This document shows positions 17,851 through 26,990 of a stretch of DNA of 64,000 nt, piece after piece (the stretch's first letter is position 1; each line of letters begins with the position of its first letter). Source of the stretch: Streptomyces avidinii (GTDB lineage Bacteria; Actinomycetota; Actinomycetes; Streptomycetales; Streptomycetaceae); contig NZ_BMVL01000020.1 of NCBI RefSeq assembly GCF_014650695.1, positions 5,836 to 69,835 on the forward strand, given 5' to 3'. Below the pieces are notes generated by a model. That model had not been told where the DNA came from, made no database searches, and saw only the letters and a list, made by a program, of their open reading frames with translations. The translations under genes were made by a program, and so were the position numbers.

Positions 17851-18969
17851 TCAGGCCTCCGTGGGGGCGAGGCGCTCAAGCTCCGCCTCGGTCGACTTCA
17901 GCAGGTCGTTCCAGGACGCCGCGAACTTCTCGACGCCCTCGTCCTCGAGCAGCTGCACCACATCGTCGTACGAGATGCCCAGCTTCGCGACCGCGTCGAG
18001 CTCGGCGCGCGCCTGCTCGTAGGTGCCGCGCACGGTGTCGCCCGTGATCTGGCCGTGGTCGGCGGTGGCCTCCAGGGTGGCCTCCGGCATGGTGTTCACC
18101 GTGTTCGGGGCGACCAGGTCGTCCACGTACAGGGTGTCCTTGTACGCCGGGTCCTTGACGCCCGTCGAGGCCCACAGCGCGCGCTGCTTGTTGGCTCCGA
18201 CGCGCTCCAGGGCGGTCCAGCGGTCCGAGGAGAAGACCTCCTCGTAGGCCTCGTAGGCCAGACGGGCGTTGGCGAGCGCCGCCTTGCCCTTGAGGGCCTT
18301 GGCCTCGTCGGTGCCGACCGCGTCCAGACGCTTGTCGATCTCCGAGTCCACGCGGGACACGAAGAAGGAGGCGACCGAGTGGATCAGGGAGAGGTCCAGG
18401 CCGGCGGCCTTGGCCTTCTCCAGACCCGCCAGGTACGCGTCCATGACCTCGCGGTAGCGCTCCAGCGAGAAGATCAGCGTGACGTTGACGCTGATGCCCT
18501 TGCCGATGACCTCGGTGATCGCCGGGAGACCGGCCTTGGTCGCCGGGATCTTGATGAGCGTGTTCGGACGGTCCACCAGCCAGGCGAGCTGCTTGGCCTC
18601 GGCGACGGTCGCCGGGGTGTTGTGCGCCAGGCGCGGGTCGACCTCGATCGACACGCGGCCGTCCTGGCCGTCGGTGCGGTCGAAGACCGGGCGCAGGATG
18701 TCGGCGGCGTCCCTGACGTCCGCCGTCGTGATCATGCGCAGGGCCTCCTCGACGGTGACCTTGCGGGTCGCGAGGTCGGTGAGCTGCTGCTCGTAGCCCT
18801 CGCCGCCGCTGATCGCCTTCTGGAAGATCGCCGGGTTGGTGGTGACACCGACCACGTGCGACTGGTCGATGAGCTCGGCCAGGTTGCCGGACGTGATGCG
18901 CTTGCGGGACAGGTCGTCCAGCCAGATCGCGACGCCTTCGTCGGAGAGGCGCTTGAGTGCGTCTGTCAT
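17851..18969 (-). CDS. tal: Transaldolase
   Basis: Transaldolase exchanges three-carbon units in the non-oxidative pentose-phosphate path. The protein starts MTDALKRLSDEGVAIWLDDLSR, the actinobacterial form, and the Schiff-base lysine is in TLIKIPATKAGL. The ATG at 18969 (372 residues) was chosen over an upstream extension because the preceding codons are basic, low-quality sequence lying inside tkt. It starts 34 bases after tkt and ends six before zwf. Confidence 0.95.
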   Translation of the reverse strand: MTDALKRLSDEGVAIWLDDLSRKRITSGNLAELIDQSHVVGVTTNPAIFQKAISGGEGYEQQLTDLATRKVTVEEALRMITTADVRDAADILRPVFDRTDGQDGRVSIEVDPRLAHNTPATVAEAKQLAWLVDRPNTLIKIPATKAGLPAITEVIGKGISVNVTLIFSLERYREVMDAYLAGLEKAKAAGLDLSLIHSVASFFVSRVDSEIDKRLDAVGTDEAKALKGKAALANARLAYEAYEEVFSSDRWTALERVGANKQRALWASTGVKDPAYKDTLYVDDLVAPNTVNTMPEATLEATADHGQITGDTVRGTYEQARAELDAVAKLGISYDDVVQLLEDEGVEKFAASWNDLLKSTEAELERLAPTEA

Positions 18970-19003
18970 GGGTTTACATCTCCTACTTGGTTGCGTATCG
19001 GCG

Positions 19004-21091
19004 TCAGCGCGCGGCGGCGGCGAGGGACTCTTGGGCGGCGGCCACCACGTTCTCGGGGGTGAAGCCGAACTCGCGGAAGAGCACCTTCGCGTCGGCCGAG
19101 GCACCGAAGTGCTCCAGCGAGACGATCCGGCCGGCGTCGCCGACGTAGCGGTGCCAGGTCAGGCCGATGCCCGCCTCGACCGCGACGCGGGCCTTCACCG
19201 ACGGCGTCAGGACGCTGTCCTTGTAGTCCTGGTCCTGCTCCTCGAACCACTCGACGGACGGCATCGAGACGACCCGGGTGGGAACGCCCTGGGCCTGGAG
19301 CTGCTCGCGGGCCTCGACGGCCACGTGCACCTCGGAGCCGGTGGCGATGAGGAGGACCTGCGCCGGACCGCCCTCGGCCTCGAACAGGACGTACCCGCCC
19401 TTGGCGGCGGCCTCGTTGCGCTCGTAGGTCGGCACACCCTGGCGGGTCAGCGCGAGGCCGTGCGGGGCACCCTTGCCGAAGACCTTGGTGTGGCGGCGCA
19501 GGATCTCGCGCCAGGCGATGGCGGTCTCGTTGGCGTCGGCCGGGCGGACGATGTTCAGGCCCGGGATGGCGCGCAGCGAGGCGAGGTGCTCGACCGGCTG
19601 GTGGGTCGGGCCGTCCTCGCCGAGACCGATGGAGTCGTGCGTCCACACGTACGTCACCGGCAGGTGCATCAGCGCGGACAGGCGGACGGCGTTGCGCATG
19701 TAGTCGGAGAACACCAGGAAGGTGCCGCCGTAGATGCGGGTGTGGCCGTGCAGGGTGATGCCGTTCATGGCCGCGGCCATGGCGTGCTCACGGATGCCGA
19801 AGTGGATGGTGCGGCCGTACGGGTCGGCCTCCGGCAGCGGGTTGCCCACCGGCAGGAACGAGGAGTCCTTGTCGATGGTGGTGTTGTTGGAGCCGGCCAG
19901 GTCGGCCGAGCCGCCCCACAGCTCCGGGATGATCGCGCCGAGCGCGCCGAGGACCTTGCCGGAGGCGGCGCGGGTGGCGACGCCCTTGCCGGGCTCGAAG
20001 ACGGGGAGCTTGTCCTCCCAGCCCGCGGGCAGCTCGTTGGCGTTGATGCGGTCGAACTCGGCGGCGCGCTCCGGGTTGGCGGTGCGCCAGGCGGAGAAGT
20101 CCTTCTCCCAGGCGGCCTTTGCCTCGCGGCCGCGGTCCCCCAGCGAGCGGGTGTGCGCGATGACCTCGTCGGCGACCTCGAAGGTCTGCTCCGGGTCGAA
20201 GCCGAGCACGCGCTTGGTGGCCGCGACCTCGTCGTCGCCGAGCGCCGAGCCGTGGGCGGCCTCGGTGTTCTGGGCGTGCGGGGCGGGCCAGGCGATGATC
20301 GAGCGGGCCGCGATGAAGGACGGGCGGCCGGTCTCGGCCTTGGCGGCCTGGAGGGCCGCGAACAGCGCCTTCGGGTCGAGGTCGCCGTTCTCCTGCTGCG
20401 CGACGCGCTGGACGTGCCAGCCGTAGGCCTCGTAGCGCTTCAGGGTGTCCTCGGAGACGGCCGTCTCCGTGTCGCCCTCGATGGAGATGTGGTTGTCGTC
20501 CCACAGCAGGACGAGGTTGCCGAGCTTCTGGTGGCCGGCCAGCGCGGACGCCTCGTGGGAGATGCCCTCCTGGAGGCAGCCGTCACCCGCGACCGCGTAG
20601 ATCATGTGGTCGAACGGAGAGGCGCCCTGGGGGGCCTCCGGGTCGAACAGGCCGCGCTCGTAGCGGGCGGCCATGGCCATGCCCACCGCGTTGGCGATGC
20701 CCTGGCCGAGGGGGCCGGTGGTGGTCTCGACGCCCGTCGTGTGGCCGTACTCCGGGTGCCCGGGGGTCTTCGAGCCCCAGGTGCGGAAGGCCTTCAGGTC
20801 GTCCAGCTCCAGCCCGAACCCGCCGAGGTAGAGCTGGGTGTAGAGCGTGAGGGACGAGTGCCCCGCGGAGAGCACGAAGCGGTCGCGGCCCACCCACTCG
20901 GGGTCCGCCGGGTCGTGCCGCATCACCTTCTGGAAGAGGGTGTACGCGGCGGGGGCCAGGCTCATCGCCGTACCGGGGTGGCCGTTTCCGACCTTCTGGA
21001 CCGCGTCAGCGGCCAGGATGCGGGCGGTGTCGACGGCCCGCTGGTCCAGTTCGGTCCACTCGAGCTCTGTGGTGGTCGGCTTGGTGCTCAC
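19004..21091 (-). CDS. tkt: Transketolase
   Basis: Transketolase moves two-carbon units between sugar phosphates using thiamine diphosphate. The 695-residue protein has the GNGHPGTAMSLAP and SAGHSSLTLY segments, the diphosphate-binding GDGCLQEGISHEA through DDNHISIEGDT, the catalytic glutamate region FGIREHAMAA, and a C-terminal transketolase domain. It is the first gene of the pentose-phosphate operon. Upstream is a 333-base gap shared with divergent ctaB, where TAGGCT could form its -10 element. Confidence 0.97.
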   Translation of the reverse strand: MSTKPTTTELEWTELDQRAVDTARILAADAVQKVGNGHPGTAMSLAPAAYTLFQKVMRHDPADPEWVGRDRFVLSAGHSSLTLYTQLYLGGFGLELDDLKAFRTWGSKTPGHPEYGHTTGVETTTGPLGQGIANAVGMAMAARYERGLFDPEAPQGASPFDHMIYAVAGDGCLQEGISHEASALAGHQKLGNLVLLWDDNHISIEGDTETAVSEDTLKRYEAYGWHVQRVAQQENGDLDPKALFAALQAAKAETGRPSFIAARSIIAWPAPHAQNTEAAHGSALGDDEVAATKRVLGFDPEQTFEVADEVIAHTRSLGDRGREAKAAWEKDFSAWRTANPERAAEFDRINANELPAGWEDKLPVFEPGKGVATRAASGKVLGALGAIIPELWGGSADLAGSNNTTIDKDSSFLPVGNPLPEADPYGRTIHFGIREHAMAAAMNGITLHGHTRIYGGTFLVFSDYMRNAVRLSALMHLPVTYVWTHDSIGLGEDGPTHQPVEHLASLRAIPGLNIVRPADANETAIAWREILRRHTKVFGKGAPHGLALTRQGVPTYERNEAAAKGGYVLFEAEGGPAQVLLIATGSEVHVAVEAREQLQAQGVPTRVVSMPSVEWFEEQDQDYKDSVLTPSVKARVAVEAGIGLTWHRYVGDAGRIVSLEHFGASADAKVLFREFGFTPENVVAAAQESLAAAAR

Positions 21092-21424
21092 CGTGGGTCA
21101 GGGCTCCTCTCCACATGTATGAATCCCGGTGACGAACGGTGCACCGGCGCGATTCCGAGCCTACCCCCGCAACGGCGTGCAGCTATTCGAGTGCAGGCAG
21201 TCCGTCACCGTGCCGCCGACCCTCGTTCACCCGCCCACGGGTGCCCGGTACGGCGCGTGCCCCGTATATATGCACGGTCCGATCGGCCCAACACGAAGCG
21301 ACCCCGGCGCAGGGCGACGTAAGTGCAACGTCTACAGTGGCGTGGTACGCGCAAGCCTTAACCGGGCCTTCATCTCTTGGGTGGCCCGAGTCGGAGCTTG
21401 CTGGATTCTCTCTCAGGGGTGTGC
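21092..21424. other. Divergent intergenic region between tkt and ctaB
   Basis: No gene is apparent. It must hold promoters for both tkt and ctaB. It contains the tkt -10 candidate at 21158-21163, an isolated AT-rich TATATAT near 21268, and TACAGT near 21333 facing ctaB without a good -35. A single GTTCACC heptamer occurs near 21223 but without the second unit expected of a PHO box. Confidence 0.6.
21158..21163 (-). promoter_or_regulatory. Candidate -10 element of the tkt operon
   Basis: Read on the minus strand this is TAGGCT, five of six matches to TAGRRT, about 67 bases before the tkt ATG. No convincing -35 element is present. Confidence 0.35.
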
Positions 21425-22366
21425 GTGACGGCCGTCGAATCCCGTCCAGCGGGGGTGCTCGGGACGAGCCCCGGTCAGCGGCCGCTCGGGACCCGCGTCA
21501 TGGCTTTCGTGGCATTGACCAAGCCGCGGATCATCGAACTTCTGCTGATCACCACAGTGCCGGTGATGTTCCTCGCGGAGCAGGGTGTTCCGTCGCTGCG
21601 GCTGGTCCTTGTGACCTGCCTCGGCGGCTACTTGTCCGCGGGCGGCGCCAACGCGCTGAACATGTACATCGACCGCGACATCGACGCGCTGATGGACCGG
21701 ACGTCGCAGCGCCCGCTGGTGACCGGCATGGTCAGCCCGCGGGAGTGCCTGGCCTTCGGGCTCACCCTCGCGGTCGTCTCCACCCTCTTCTTCGGCCTGC
21801 TCGTCAACTGGCTGTCGGCGGCGCTGTCGCTCGGTGCGCTCCTCTTCTACGTCGTGGTCTACACGATGCTGCTGAAGCGGCGCACCGCGCAGAACATCGT
21901 CTGGGGCGGCATCGCGGGCTGCATGCCGGTGCTCATCGGCTGGTCGGCCGTCACGAACGAGGTCTCCTGGGCCGCGGTCATCCTCTTCCTCGTCATCTTC
22001 TTCTGGACGCCGCCGCACTACTGGCCGCTGTCGATGAAGGTCAAGGACGACTACGCGCGGGCCGGCGTGCCGATGCTGCCGGTCGTCGCGGGCAACAGGG
22101 CCGTGGCGCGCCAGATCGTCCTCTACAGCTGGGTGATGGTGGCGGTCTCGCTGCTGCTGACCCCGCTGGGGTACACCGGATGGTTCTACACCGCGGTCGC
22201 GCTGGCTTCGGGCGGCTGGTGGCTGTGGGAGGCGCACGCGCTGCACGCCCGCGCCAAGGCGGGGCTCGTGGGCGCGAAGCTCAAGGAGATGCGGCTGTTC
22301 CACTGGTCGATCACCTATGTGTCGCTGCTGTTCGTGGCGGTGGCCGTGGATCCCTTCCTCCGCTGA
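21425..22366 (+). CDS. ctaB: Protoheme IX farnesyltransferase (heme O synthase)
   Basis: CtaB farnesylates heme B to heme O for cytochrome aa3 oxidase. It is a UbiA-type membrane prenyltransferase with about eight or nine hydrophobic segments. The first Asp-rich motif is ALNMYIDRDIDALMDRTSQRP and the second SMKVKDDYARAGVPMLP. I took the GTG at 21425 because AGGGG lies five bases upstream; GTG at 21419 and an upstream GTG at 21377 are alternatives. Heme A synthase, the next pathway step, lies about 1.6 kb downstream on the opposite strand. Confidence 0.94.
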   Translation: MTAVESRPAGVLGTSPGQRPLGTRVMAFVALTKPRIIELLLITTVPVMFLAEQGVPSLRLVLVTCLGGYLSAGGANALNMYIDRDIDALMDRTSQRPLVTGMVSPRECLAFGLTLAVVSTLFFGLLVNWLSAALSLGALLFYVVVYTMLLKRRTAQNIVWGGIAGCMPVLIGWSAVTNEVSWAAVILFLVIFFWTPPHYWPLSMKVKDDYARAGVPMLPVVAGNRAVARQIVLYSWVMVAVSLLLTPLGYTGWFYTAVALASGGWWLWEAHALHARAKAGLVGAKLKEMRLFHWSITYVSLLFVAVAVDPFLR

Positions 22367-22381
22367 TTACTCGCCGGTAGC

Positions 22382-22759
22382 ATGGCTTCCATGGGAGACA
22401 CCGAAGACACCGCAGCCGCCCCTGCCGCCGCAGGCGCCGCGGAGAAGAAGCAGGACCGCAGGGCCGCGAAGCTGGCCAAGCAGATCGGCGCGTTCGCCAA
22501 GCAGCACGGCGGCGCCGAGGGCCAGCTCGCCCACATCGGCCAGGCCGGCACCCGGATCGTGCTCGTGGGCACGGACGGCGGCTGGGGCGACCTGGTGGCC
22601 CCCACCCTCACGGTGGCGCAGCTGGCCGCCGAGAAGGCCGGGCTGACCCTGCACGACGAGTTCGACGGGGAGTTCGCCGCGCGCGTGCGCACGGGTCCGT
22701 ACGAGTGGTCGCGGATGGCCGGCATCCAGATCGGCGGACCCGAGAACCCCGCGGCCTGA
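22382..22759 (+). CDS. Conserved hypothetical protein, 125 residues
   Basis: I do not recognise a named family. The first 35 residues are Ala/Glu/Lys-rich and probably disordered. The remainder (AKQIGAFAKQHGGAEGQLAHIGQAGTRIVLVG) looks like a compact soluble domain ending in RTGPYEWSRMAGIQIGG. There is no signal peptide or membrane helix. It starts 16 bases after ctaB and probably shares its transcript. From memory a homologue sits in the same place in S. coelicolor, so it is likely real and conserved. An ATG three codons later is an alternative start. Confidence 0.75.
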   Translation: MASMGDTEDTAAAPAAAGAAEKKQDRRAAKLAKQIGAFAKQHGGAEGQLAHIGQAGTRIVLVGTDGGWGDLVAPTLTVAQLAAEKAGLTLHDEFDGEFAARVRTGPYEWSRMAGIQIGGPENPAA

Positions 22760-22847
22760 GGCCCGGACCGCCCCCCGGGGACACGGGAGTGCCGTCTCGG
22801 TCAACAGCCCGAGCAACACCTCACACCCCGCTCACCCGTTAGGACGT

Positions 22848-23978
22848 GTGGAAGCCCCTTCCTCACGTCCGCAACGGGATGCCCGGATGATCGAAACGCC
22901 GCCCCTGGTGGACCAGTACTGCCACGGAGTACTCCGTACGGAGCTGGGCCTGGGCACCTTCGAGGCCCAGCTGATGCGCTCGGCCGGCCCGCCCGCCGCG
23001 GGCACCACCTTCTTCGACACGCAGACCGGCTTCGCCGTGCGCCGCTGGTGCCCGCCGCTGCTGGGGCTGGAACCGCACGCCACCCCCGCCCGCTATCTGG
23101 CGCGGCGGCGCGAGCTGGGCGTGGCCGAGACCGCCCGGCGGTTGCTGAGGGGATCCGGAGTCGCCGCCTACCTGGTCGACACCGGGGTGGCCGGGGACCT
23201 CACCGGGCCCAAGGAACTGGCGCTCGCCGGGGACGCCGAGGCCTACGAGGCCGTCCGGCTGGAGTTACTGGCCGAGCAGGTCGCCGACACCTCGGGAACG
23301 GTGGGCGCCTTCCTCGCCAATCTCGCCGAGGCCGTCCACCACGCCGCCGCCGGGGCCGCGGCCTTCACCTGCGCCACGGCCTTCGCCCGCGCGGACACCC
23401 CGGCCCCCGCACCCGAGCCGCCCGGTCCCGGGGCGGTGCGCGGGGCGGCCGGGCGGTGGCTCGCCGGGCGGCCGCGGGGCGGGGCCGTACGGGACCCCGT
23501 ACTCCTGGCCCACCTGCTGTGGAGCGCGGTGGCGTCGGGGCTGCCGCTCCAGTTGCACACGGGAGCGGCCGATGCCGCCGCGCTGACCGGGTTCGTACGG
23601 GCCACCGCGGGCCTGGGTACGCGGCTGGTGCTGCTCGGCGGATACCCGCACCACCGCCGTACGGCGCAGCTGGCCGCGGCCTTCCCGCACGTCTACGCGG
23701 ATGCGGGCGCGGCCCTCGGGCAGACCGGGGCGAGGGCCGCGGCGGTCCTGGCGGAGCTGCTGGAGGTCGCGCCGTTCGGGAAGGTGCTGTTCTCCAGCGG
23801 CGGCCGGCACCTGCCCGAACTGCACGCGGTCGGCGCGCTGGTGTTCCGCGAGGCGCTGGGCCGGGTGCTGGGCGGCTGGGCCGCCGAGGGCTCCTGGTCC
23901 TGGCGGGACGCGGAGCGGGTGGCCGCCATGGTCGCGGCGGGCAACGCCCGCCGCGTCTACCGCCTGGACGGGCCCTGA
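22848..23978 (+). CDS. Amidohydrolase-like (TIM-barrel) protein
   Basis: The protein looks like a member of the amidohydrolase_2 group of TIM-barrel hydrolases. It opens with LVDQYCHGVLR, resembling the DxHxH metal start but with DQYCH. It then has LPLQLHTGAADAA, the likely strand-5 histidine, LVLLGGYPHHRRTAQLAAAFPHVYAD, and KVLFSSGG in place of the usual metal-binding aspartate motif. Thus several metal ligands are altered and activity is doubtful. The GTG at 22848 gives 376 residues; ATG at 22887 fits the conserved start better in some respects. It lies between ctaB and ctaA; a link to heme A is only positional. Confidence 0.7.
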   Translation: MEAPSSRPQRDARMIETPPLVDQYCHGVLRTELGLGTFEAQLMRSAGPPAAGTTFFDTQTGFAVRRWCPPLLGLEPHATPARYLARRRELGVAETARRLLRGSGVAAYLVDTGVAGDLTGPKELALAGDAEAYEAVRLELLAEQVADTSGTVGAFLANLAEAVHHAAAGAAAFTCATAFARADTPAPAPEPPGPGAVRGAAGRWLAGRPRGGAVRDPVLLAHLLWSAVASGLPLQLHTGAADAAALTGFVRATAGLGTRLVLLGGYPHHRRTAQLAAAFPHVYADAGAALGQTGARAAAVLAELLEVAPFGKVLFSSGGRHLPELHAVGALVFREALGRVLGGWAAEGSWSWRDAERVAAMVAAGNARRVYRLDGP

Positions 23979-23994
23979 CAGGGCCCGTCCAGGC
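23962..23994. terminator. Terminator overlapping the hydrolase stop codon
   Basis: A 14-bp perfect stem built on CTGGACGGGCCC has a five-base loop containing the TGA of the upstream gene. It separates convergent transcription from ctaA. Confidence 0.6.
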
Positions 23995-24012
23995 CTGATC
24001 GGCCTCGGGTGA

Positions 24013-24972
24013 TCAGACGGCGGAGAGCTGCGGGTCGCCCTGGGAGGGGACCTCCGCCTGCTCGGCCGGCCGCTCGCGCAGGCTCAGCGCGACCCGGACC
24101 ACGGCGATCCACACCAGGCAGGAGCCCAGCATGTGGGCGGCGACCAGGGCCTCGGGGACCTGGGTGGCGTACTGCACGTAGCCGATGGCGCCCTGGGCGA
24201 GCAGCACGACCAGCAGGTCGCGGGCGCGCGCCCGGGTGTCGGCGGGAGCGTCCACGACCCGCAGGACCAGCCACATCGCGACGGCGAGCGCGCACACCAG
24301 CCAGGCGGCGACGGCATGCGTGTGGGCGGTGGTGTCCCAGTCGAAGGGCATGCGCCTGATCTCGCTGCTGTCACCGGCGTGCGGACCGGAGCCGGTCACG
24401 ACGGTGCCCGCCGCGATCAGTACGAGGGTGGTCGCGAGCAGCGCCCACGACAGCTTGCGCACCGGGCCGGGCACGCGCGGCCTGGGGGCGCCGTCGCCCT
24501 CGCGGGTGCGCTGCCAGGTGACCGTCGTCACGGTGATCAGCGCGGTGGCGAGCAGGAAGTGCCCGGCCACGCTGTACGGGTTGAGCCCGGTCAGGACGGT
24601 GATGCCGCCCAGTACGGCGTTCGCCATCACGATCACGAACTGCACCCAGCCGAGCTTGGTCAGGGAGTGCCGCCAGGGCTTGGCCGAGCGGGCGGTGATG
24701 ATCGCCCAGCCGACGGCCGCGCTGAGCACGTAGGTCAGCATGCGGTTGCCGAACTCGATGGCACCGTGGAAGCCCTGCTCCTGCGTCACGATCAGGCTGT
24801 CGTCGGTGCACTTGGGCCAGGTGTCGCAGCCGAGGCCGGATCCGGTCAGCCGTACCGCGCCGCCGGTGACGACGATGACCACGCTCATGACGAGCGCGGC
24901 GAGTGCGGCCCGCTGGAGGGTCCGGGGTGACGGGGTCCAGCGGCTGGCGATGTGGGCGAGGGGGTTCAACAC
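24013..24972 (-). CDS. ctaA: Heme A synthase (CtaA/COX15)
   Basis: CtaA oxidises the heme O methyl group to the formyl group of heme A. The protein is polytopic with about eight membrane segments. It has the extracytoplasmic Cys pair GLGCDTWPKCTDD after helix 1, heme-ligand histidines in GFHGAIEFGNRML, VAGHFLL, TTAHTHAVAAW and VAAHMLGSCLVW, and a short C-terminal tail. The start is uncertain: GTG at 24972 (VLNPL) gives 319 residues and matches the family, while a TTG at 25002 adds ten residues. Neither has a strong ribosome site. Confidence 0.9.
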   Translation of the reverse strand: MLNPLAHIASRWTPSPRTLQRAALAALVMSVVIVVTGGAVRLTGSGLGCDTWPKCTDDSLIVTQEQGFHGAIEFGNRMLTYVLSAAVGWAIITARSAKPWRHSLTKLGWVQFVIVMANAVLGGITVLTGLNPYSVAGHFLLATALITVTTVTWQRTREGDGAPRPRVPGPVRKLSWALLATTLVLIAAGTVVTGSGPHAGDSSEIRRMPFDWDTTAHTHAVAAWLVCALAVAMWLVLRVVDAPADTRARARDLLVVLLAQGAIGYVQYATQVPEALVAAHMLGSCLVWIAVVRVALSLRERPAEQAEVPSQGDPQLSAV

Positions 24973-25006
24973 GCCCCATATCGTAGGCGACCCCTTGTGC
25001 AAAGTT

Positions 25007-26140
25007 TCACGAGGGGGTGCCCGAGGCGGTGTCGGGGCCGACGACCAAGCGGTACTTCGCCCCCGCGGGCTCGCCCTCCTCGTGCCACCACAGCAGGACG
25101 CGCCACGGGACGCCGTCGCCGGGGTAGTCCGCCGAGCCGACGAACCCGTGGAGTAATTCGCCCGCTACCTCCTCGGCCGTCCGATTCCTTACTTCTGTGG
25201 CGCTGTGCCAGGGATGTTCGAGTACGGTCCACAGGCCGTCAGGCACGCGCACCTCGAAGCGCCACACCGCGAGCCAGGGCGTGACCTCCAGCATGGTGCG
25301 CACCTGCTCGGCGTCGAGCCCCAGGCCGGCCGCGATCGCGGACTCCGGCGTCCCCTGGATCCGGGCGGCCACCACGGCCCGGGGCAGCAGCCGTTCGGGC
25401 AACAGCCCCCGCGCGCGCAGGCCGATCAGGGAGTCGAAGGCCAGGAAGCGCAGGCGCAGTTCCAGCTGGCGGCCGATGTGGTCGAGGGCCTCCTCGGCCT
25501 CCCCGGCCTCCTCCGCGGCCGGGCCCGCGAGCAGCAGCTGCCGGAAGTCGGCCTCGGCGGCCACGGCCCAGGCCACGGCCTCCTCGGCGAGGCCCAGCTC
25601 GGCGAGGCGGTCCCCGAGGAACACCTTGGCCTGGGCCAGACCGCGCCGGTTGACCGGATCCTGCTGGTCCAGCCCCGCCCACACCTCCACGGCGGTCCGG
25701 GTCAGGTCGCGGGCGCGTTCACCGGCCGACCGTTCCATGGCGGTCGGCCCCTCCCCGGCGGCCGGCCCCAGCGGGTGCTTCGGCAGCCGGGCCCCGTCGC
25801 TCAGCGGCCAGGCCAGCCAGACCCCGTGGTTGATCAGCCCGCGGGCGTACCAGCGGGCGAACTCGGGGGAGTGCCCGGCGGCGCGCTCGGAGCTGTGCAG
25901 CCCCTCCTCGATCGTGGCGAGGGCGCCGGCGCGGTCGCCCGCGGCGAAACGGAGGGCGGCCCGGTCGGCGAGGCGCAGCCCGAGCAGCGCGGTGCACTGC
26001 GGGTCGCCGTCGAACGGGCGCAGGGCGCCGATCAGCTCGTCGAGGAGCCGATCGCGTTCCCCGGGTTCCGTGTGCTCCGCCCCCGACCGCACCCGTGCCC
26101 ATTGATCGTCCAGCCGTAGAACGGCCTCCCGCTGCACCAT
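25007..26140 (-). CDS. Hypothetical protein with TPR-like helical region
   Basis: I do not recognise a named family. The first 250 residues are almost wholly helical Ala/Leu/Glu-rich sequence. Spaced segments such as AALRFAAGDRAGALATIEEGL and ERLAELGLAEEAVAWAVAAEADFRQLL resemble tetratricopeptide repeats. The last 100 residues form a different Trp-rich part (TPWLAVWRFEVRVPDGLWTVLEHPW). No signal peptide or membrane helix is present. It ends just upstream of ctaA on the same strand, so the two may be co-transcribed. The role is unknown. Confidence 0.7.
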   Translation of the reverse strand: MVQREAVLRLDDQWARVRSGAEHTEPGERDRLLDELIGALRPFDGDPQCTALLGLRLADRAALRFAAGDRAGALATIEEGLHSSERAAGHSPEFARWYARGLINHGVWLAWPLSDGARLPKHPLGPAAGEGPTAMERSAGERARDLTRTAVEVWAGLDQQDPVNRRGLAQAKVFLGDRLAELGLAEEAVAWAVAAEADFRQLLLAGPAAEEAGEAEEALDHIGRQLELRLRFLAFDSLIGLRARGLLPERLLPRAVVAARIQGTPESAIAAGLGLDAEQVRTMLEVTPWLAVWRFEVRVPDGLWTVLEHPWHSATEVRNRTAEEVAGELLHGFVGSADYPGDGVPWRVLLWWHEEGEPAGAKYRLVVGPDTASGTPS

Positions 26141-26207
26141 GTCCGCCCCCCGGCTTCATGTGTGAGGGGCCCATCCTCGCGGGATCGCCCCCGCGGGGGG
26201 AGGGATT

Positions 26208-26990
26208 TCATTCCCAGCGGAAGAGCCGCGCTGCGGCGCCCAGACCGAGTACGGCCCAGCCCGCCAGTACGGCCGCGTCGCCCCACGGGAGGGCGCCGCC
26301 GTGCTGGAGGACCTCGCGCAGCCCGTCGGACAGGGCCGAAATGGGCAGCAGCCCCAGGACGGACCGCACGGCGTCCGGGAACTTGTCCAGCGGCACGATC
26401 ACCCCGCCGCCGACCAGCAGCAGCAGGAAGACCAGGTTGGCGGCGGCCAGGGTCGCCTCGGCCTTGAGGGTGCCCGCCATCAGCAGCCCGAGCCCGGAGA
26501 AGGCGGCGGTGCCCAGCAGGATCAGCGCGGCGACCGACAGCGGGTCGCCCTGCGGGGACCAGCCCAGCGCGAGGGCGATCACCGTCAGCAGGGCGATCTG
26601 CAGCACCTCGGTGACCAGCACCGAGAGGGTCTTGGCAGCCATCAGGGCCCAGCGCGGCAGGGGGGAGGCCCCGAGCCGCTTCAGGACCCCGTAGCGGCGG
26701 TCGAAGCCGGTGGCGATGGCCTGGCCGGTGAAGGCGGTGGACATTACGGCGAGCGCCAGGATCCCGGGCGCGAGGAAGTCCACGGACTTCCCGCTGCCCC
26801 CTTCCTGAAGGGGCACGGTGACGATGTCCACGGTGGAGAAGAGGGTCAGCAGCAGCGCCGGGATGATCACGGTCAGCAGCAGCTGCTCCCCGTTGCGCAG
26901 CAGCATCCGGGTCTCCAGGGCCGTCTGCGCGAGGATCATGCGGGACACGGGCGCGGCCCCCGGCCGGGGGGCGAACGTACCGGCGCTCAT
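26208..26990 (-). CDS. ABC-2 type transporter permease
   Basis: This is the membrane half of an ABC-2 exporter of the DrrB type. The 260 residues contain six hydrophobic segments, the first around residue 35 after a cytoplasmic N terminus (LAQTALETRMLLRNGEQLL), and the ABC-2 signature region FTGQAIATGFDRRYGVLKRLGASPLPR. The ATG at 26990 overlaps the ATPase stop by ATGA, fixing the start. Substrate is unknown; such pairs export drugs, lipids or small metabolites. Its stable neighbour is the suf cluster on the other strand. Confidence 0.9.
   Translation of the reverse strand: MSAGTFAPRPGAAPVSRMILAQTALETRMLLRNGEQLLLTVIIPALLLTLFSTVDIVTVPLQEGGSGKSVDFLAPGILALAVMSTAFTGQAIATGFDRRYGVLKRLGASPLPRWALMAAKTLSVLVTEVLQIALLTVIALALGWSPQGDPLSVAALILLGTAAFSGLGLLMAGTLKAEATLAAANLVFLLLLVGGGVIVPLDKFPDAVRSVLGLLPISALSDGLREVLQHGGALPWGDAAVLAGWAVLGLGAAARLFRWE

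Noticed and set aside
18836..21322. An 828-codon plus-strand frame opposite transketolase
   Set aside because: It is the antisense shadow of tkt; no start site or motif supports it.
26185..26203. CCCCCGCGGGGG palindrome after the ABC permease gene as terminator
   Set aside because: It has no loop and no T-run, so a stable terminator hairpin is unlikely.
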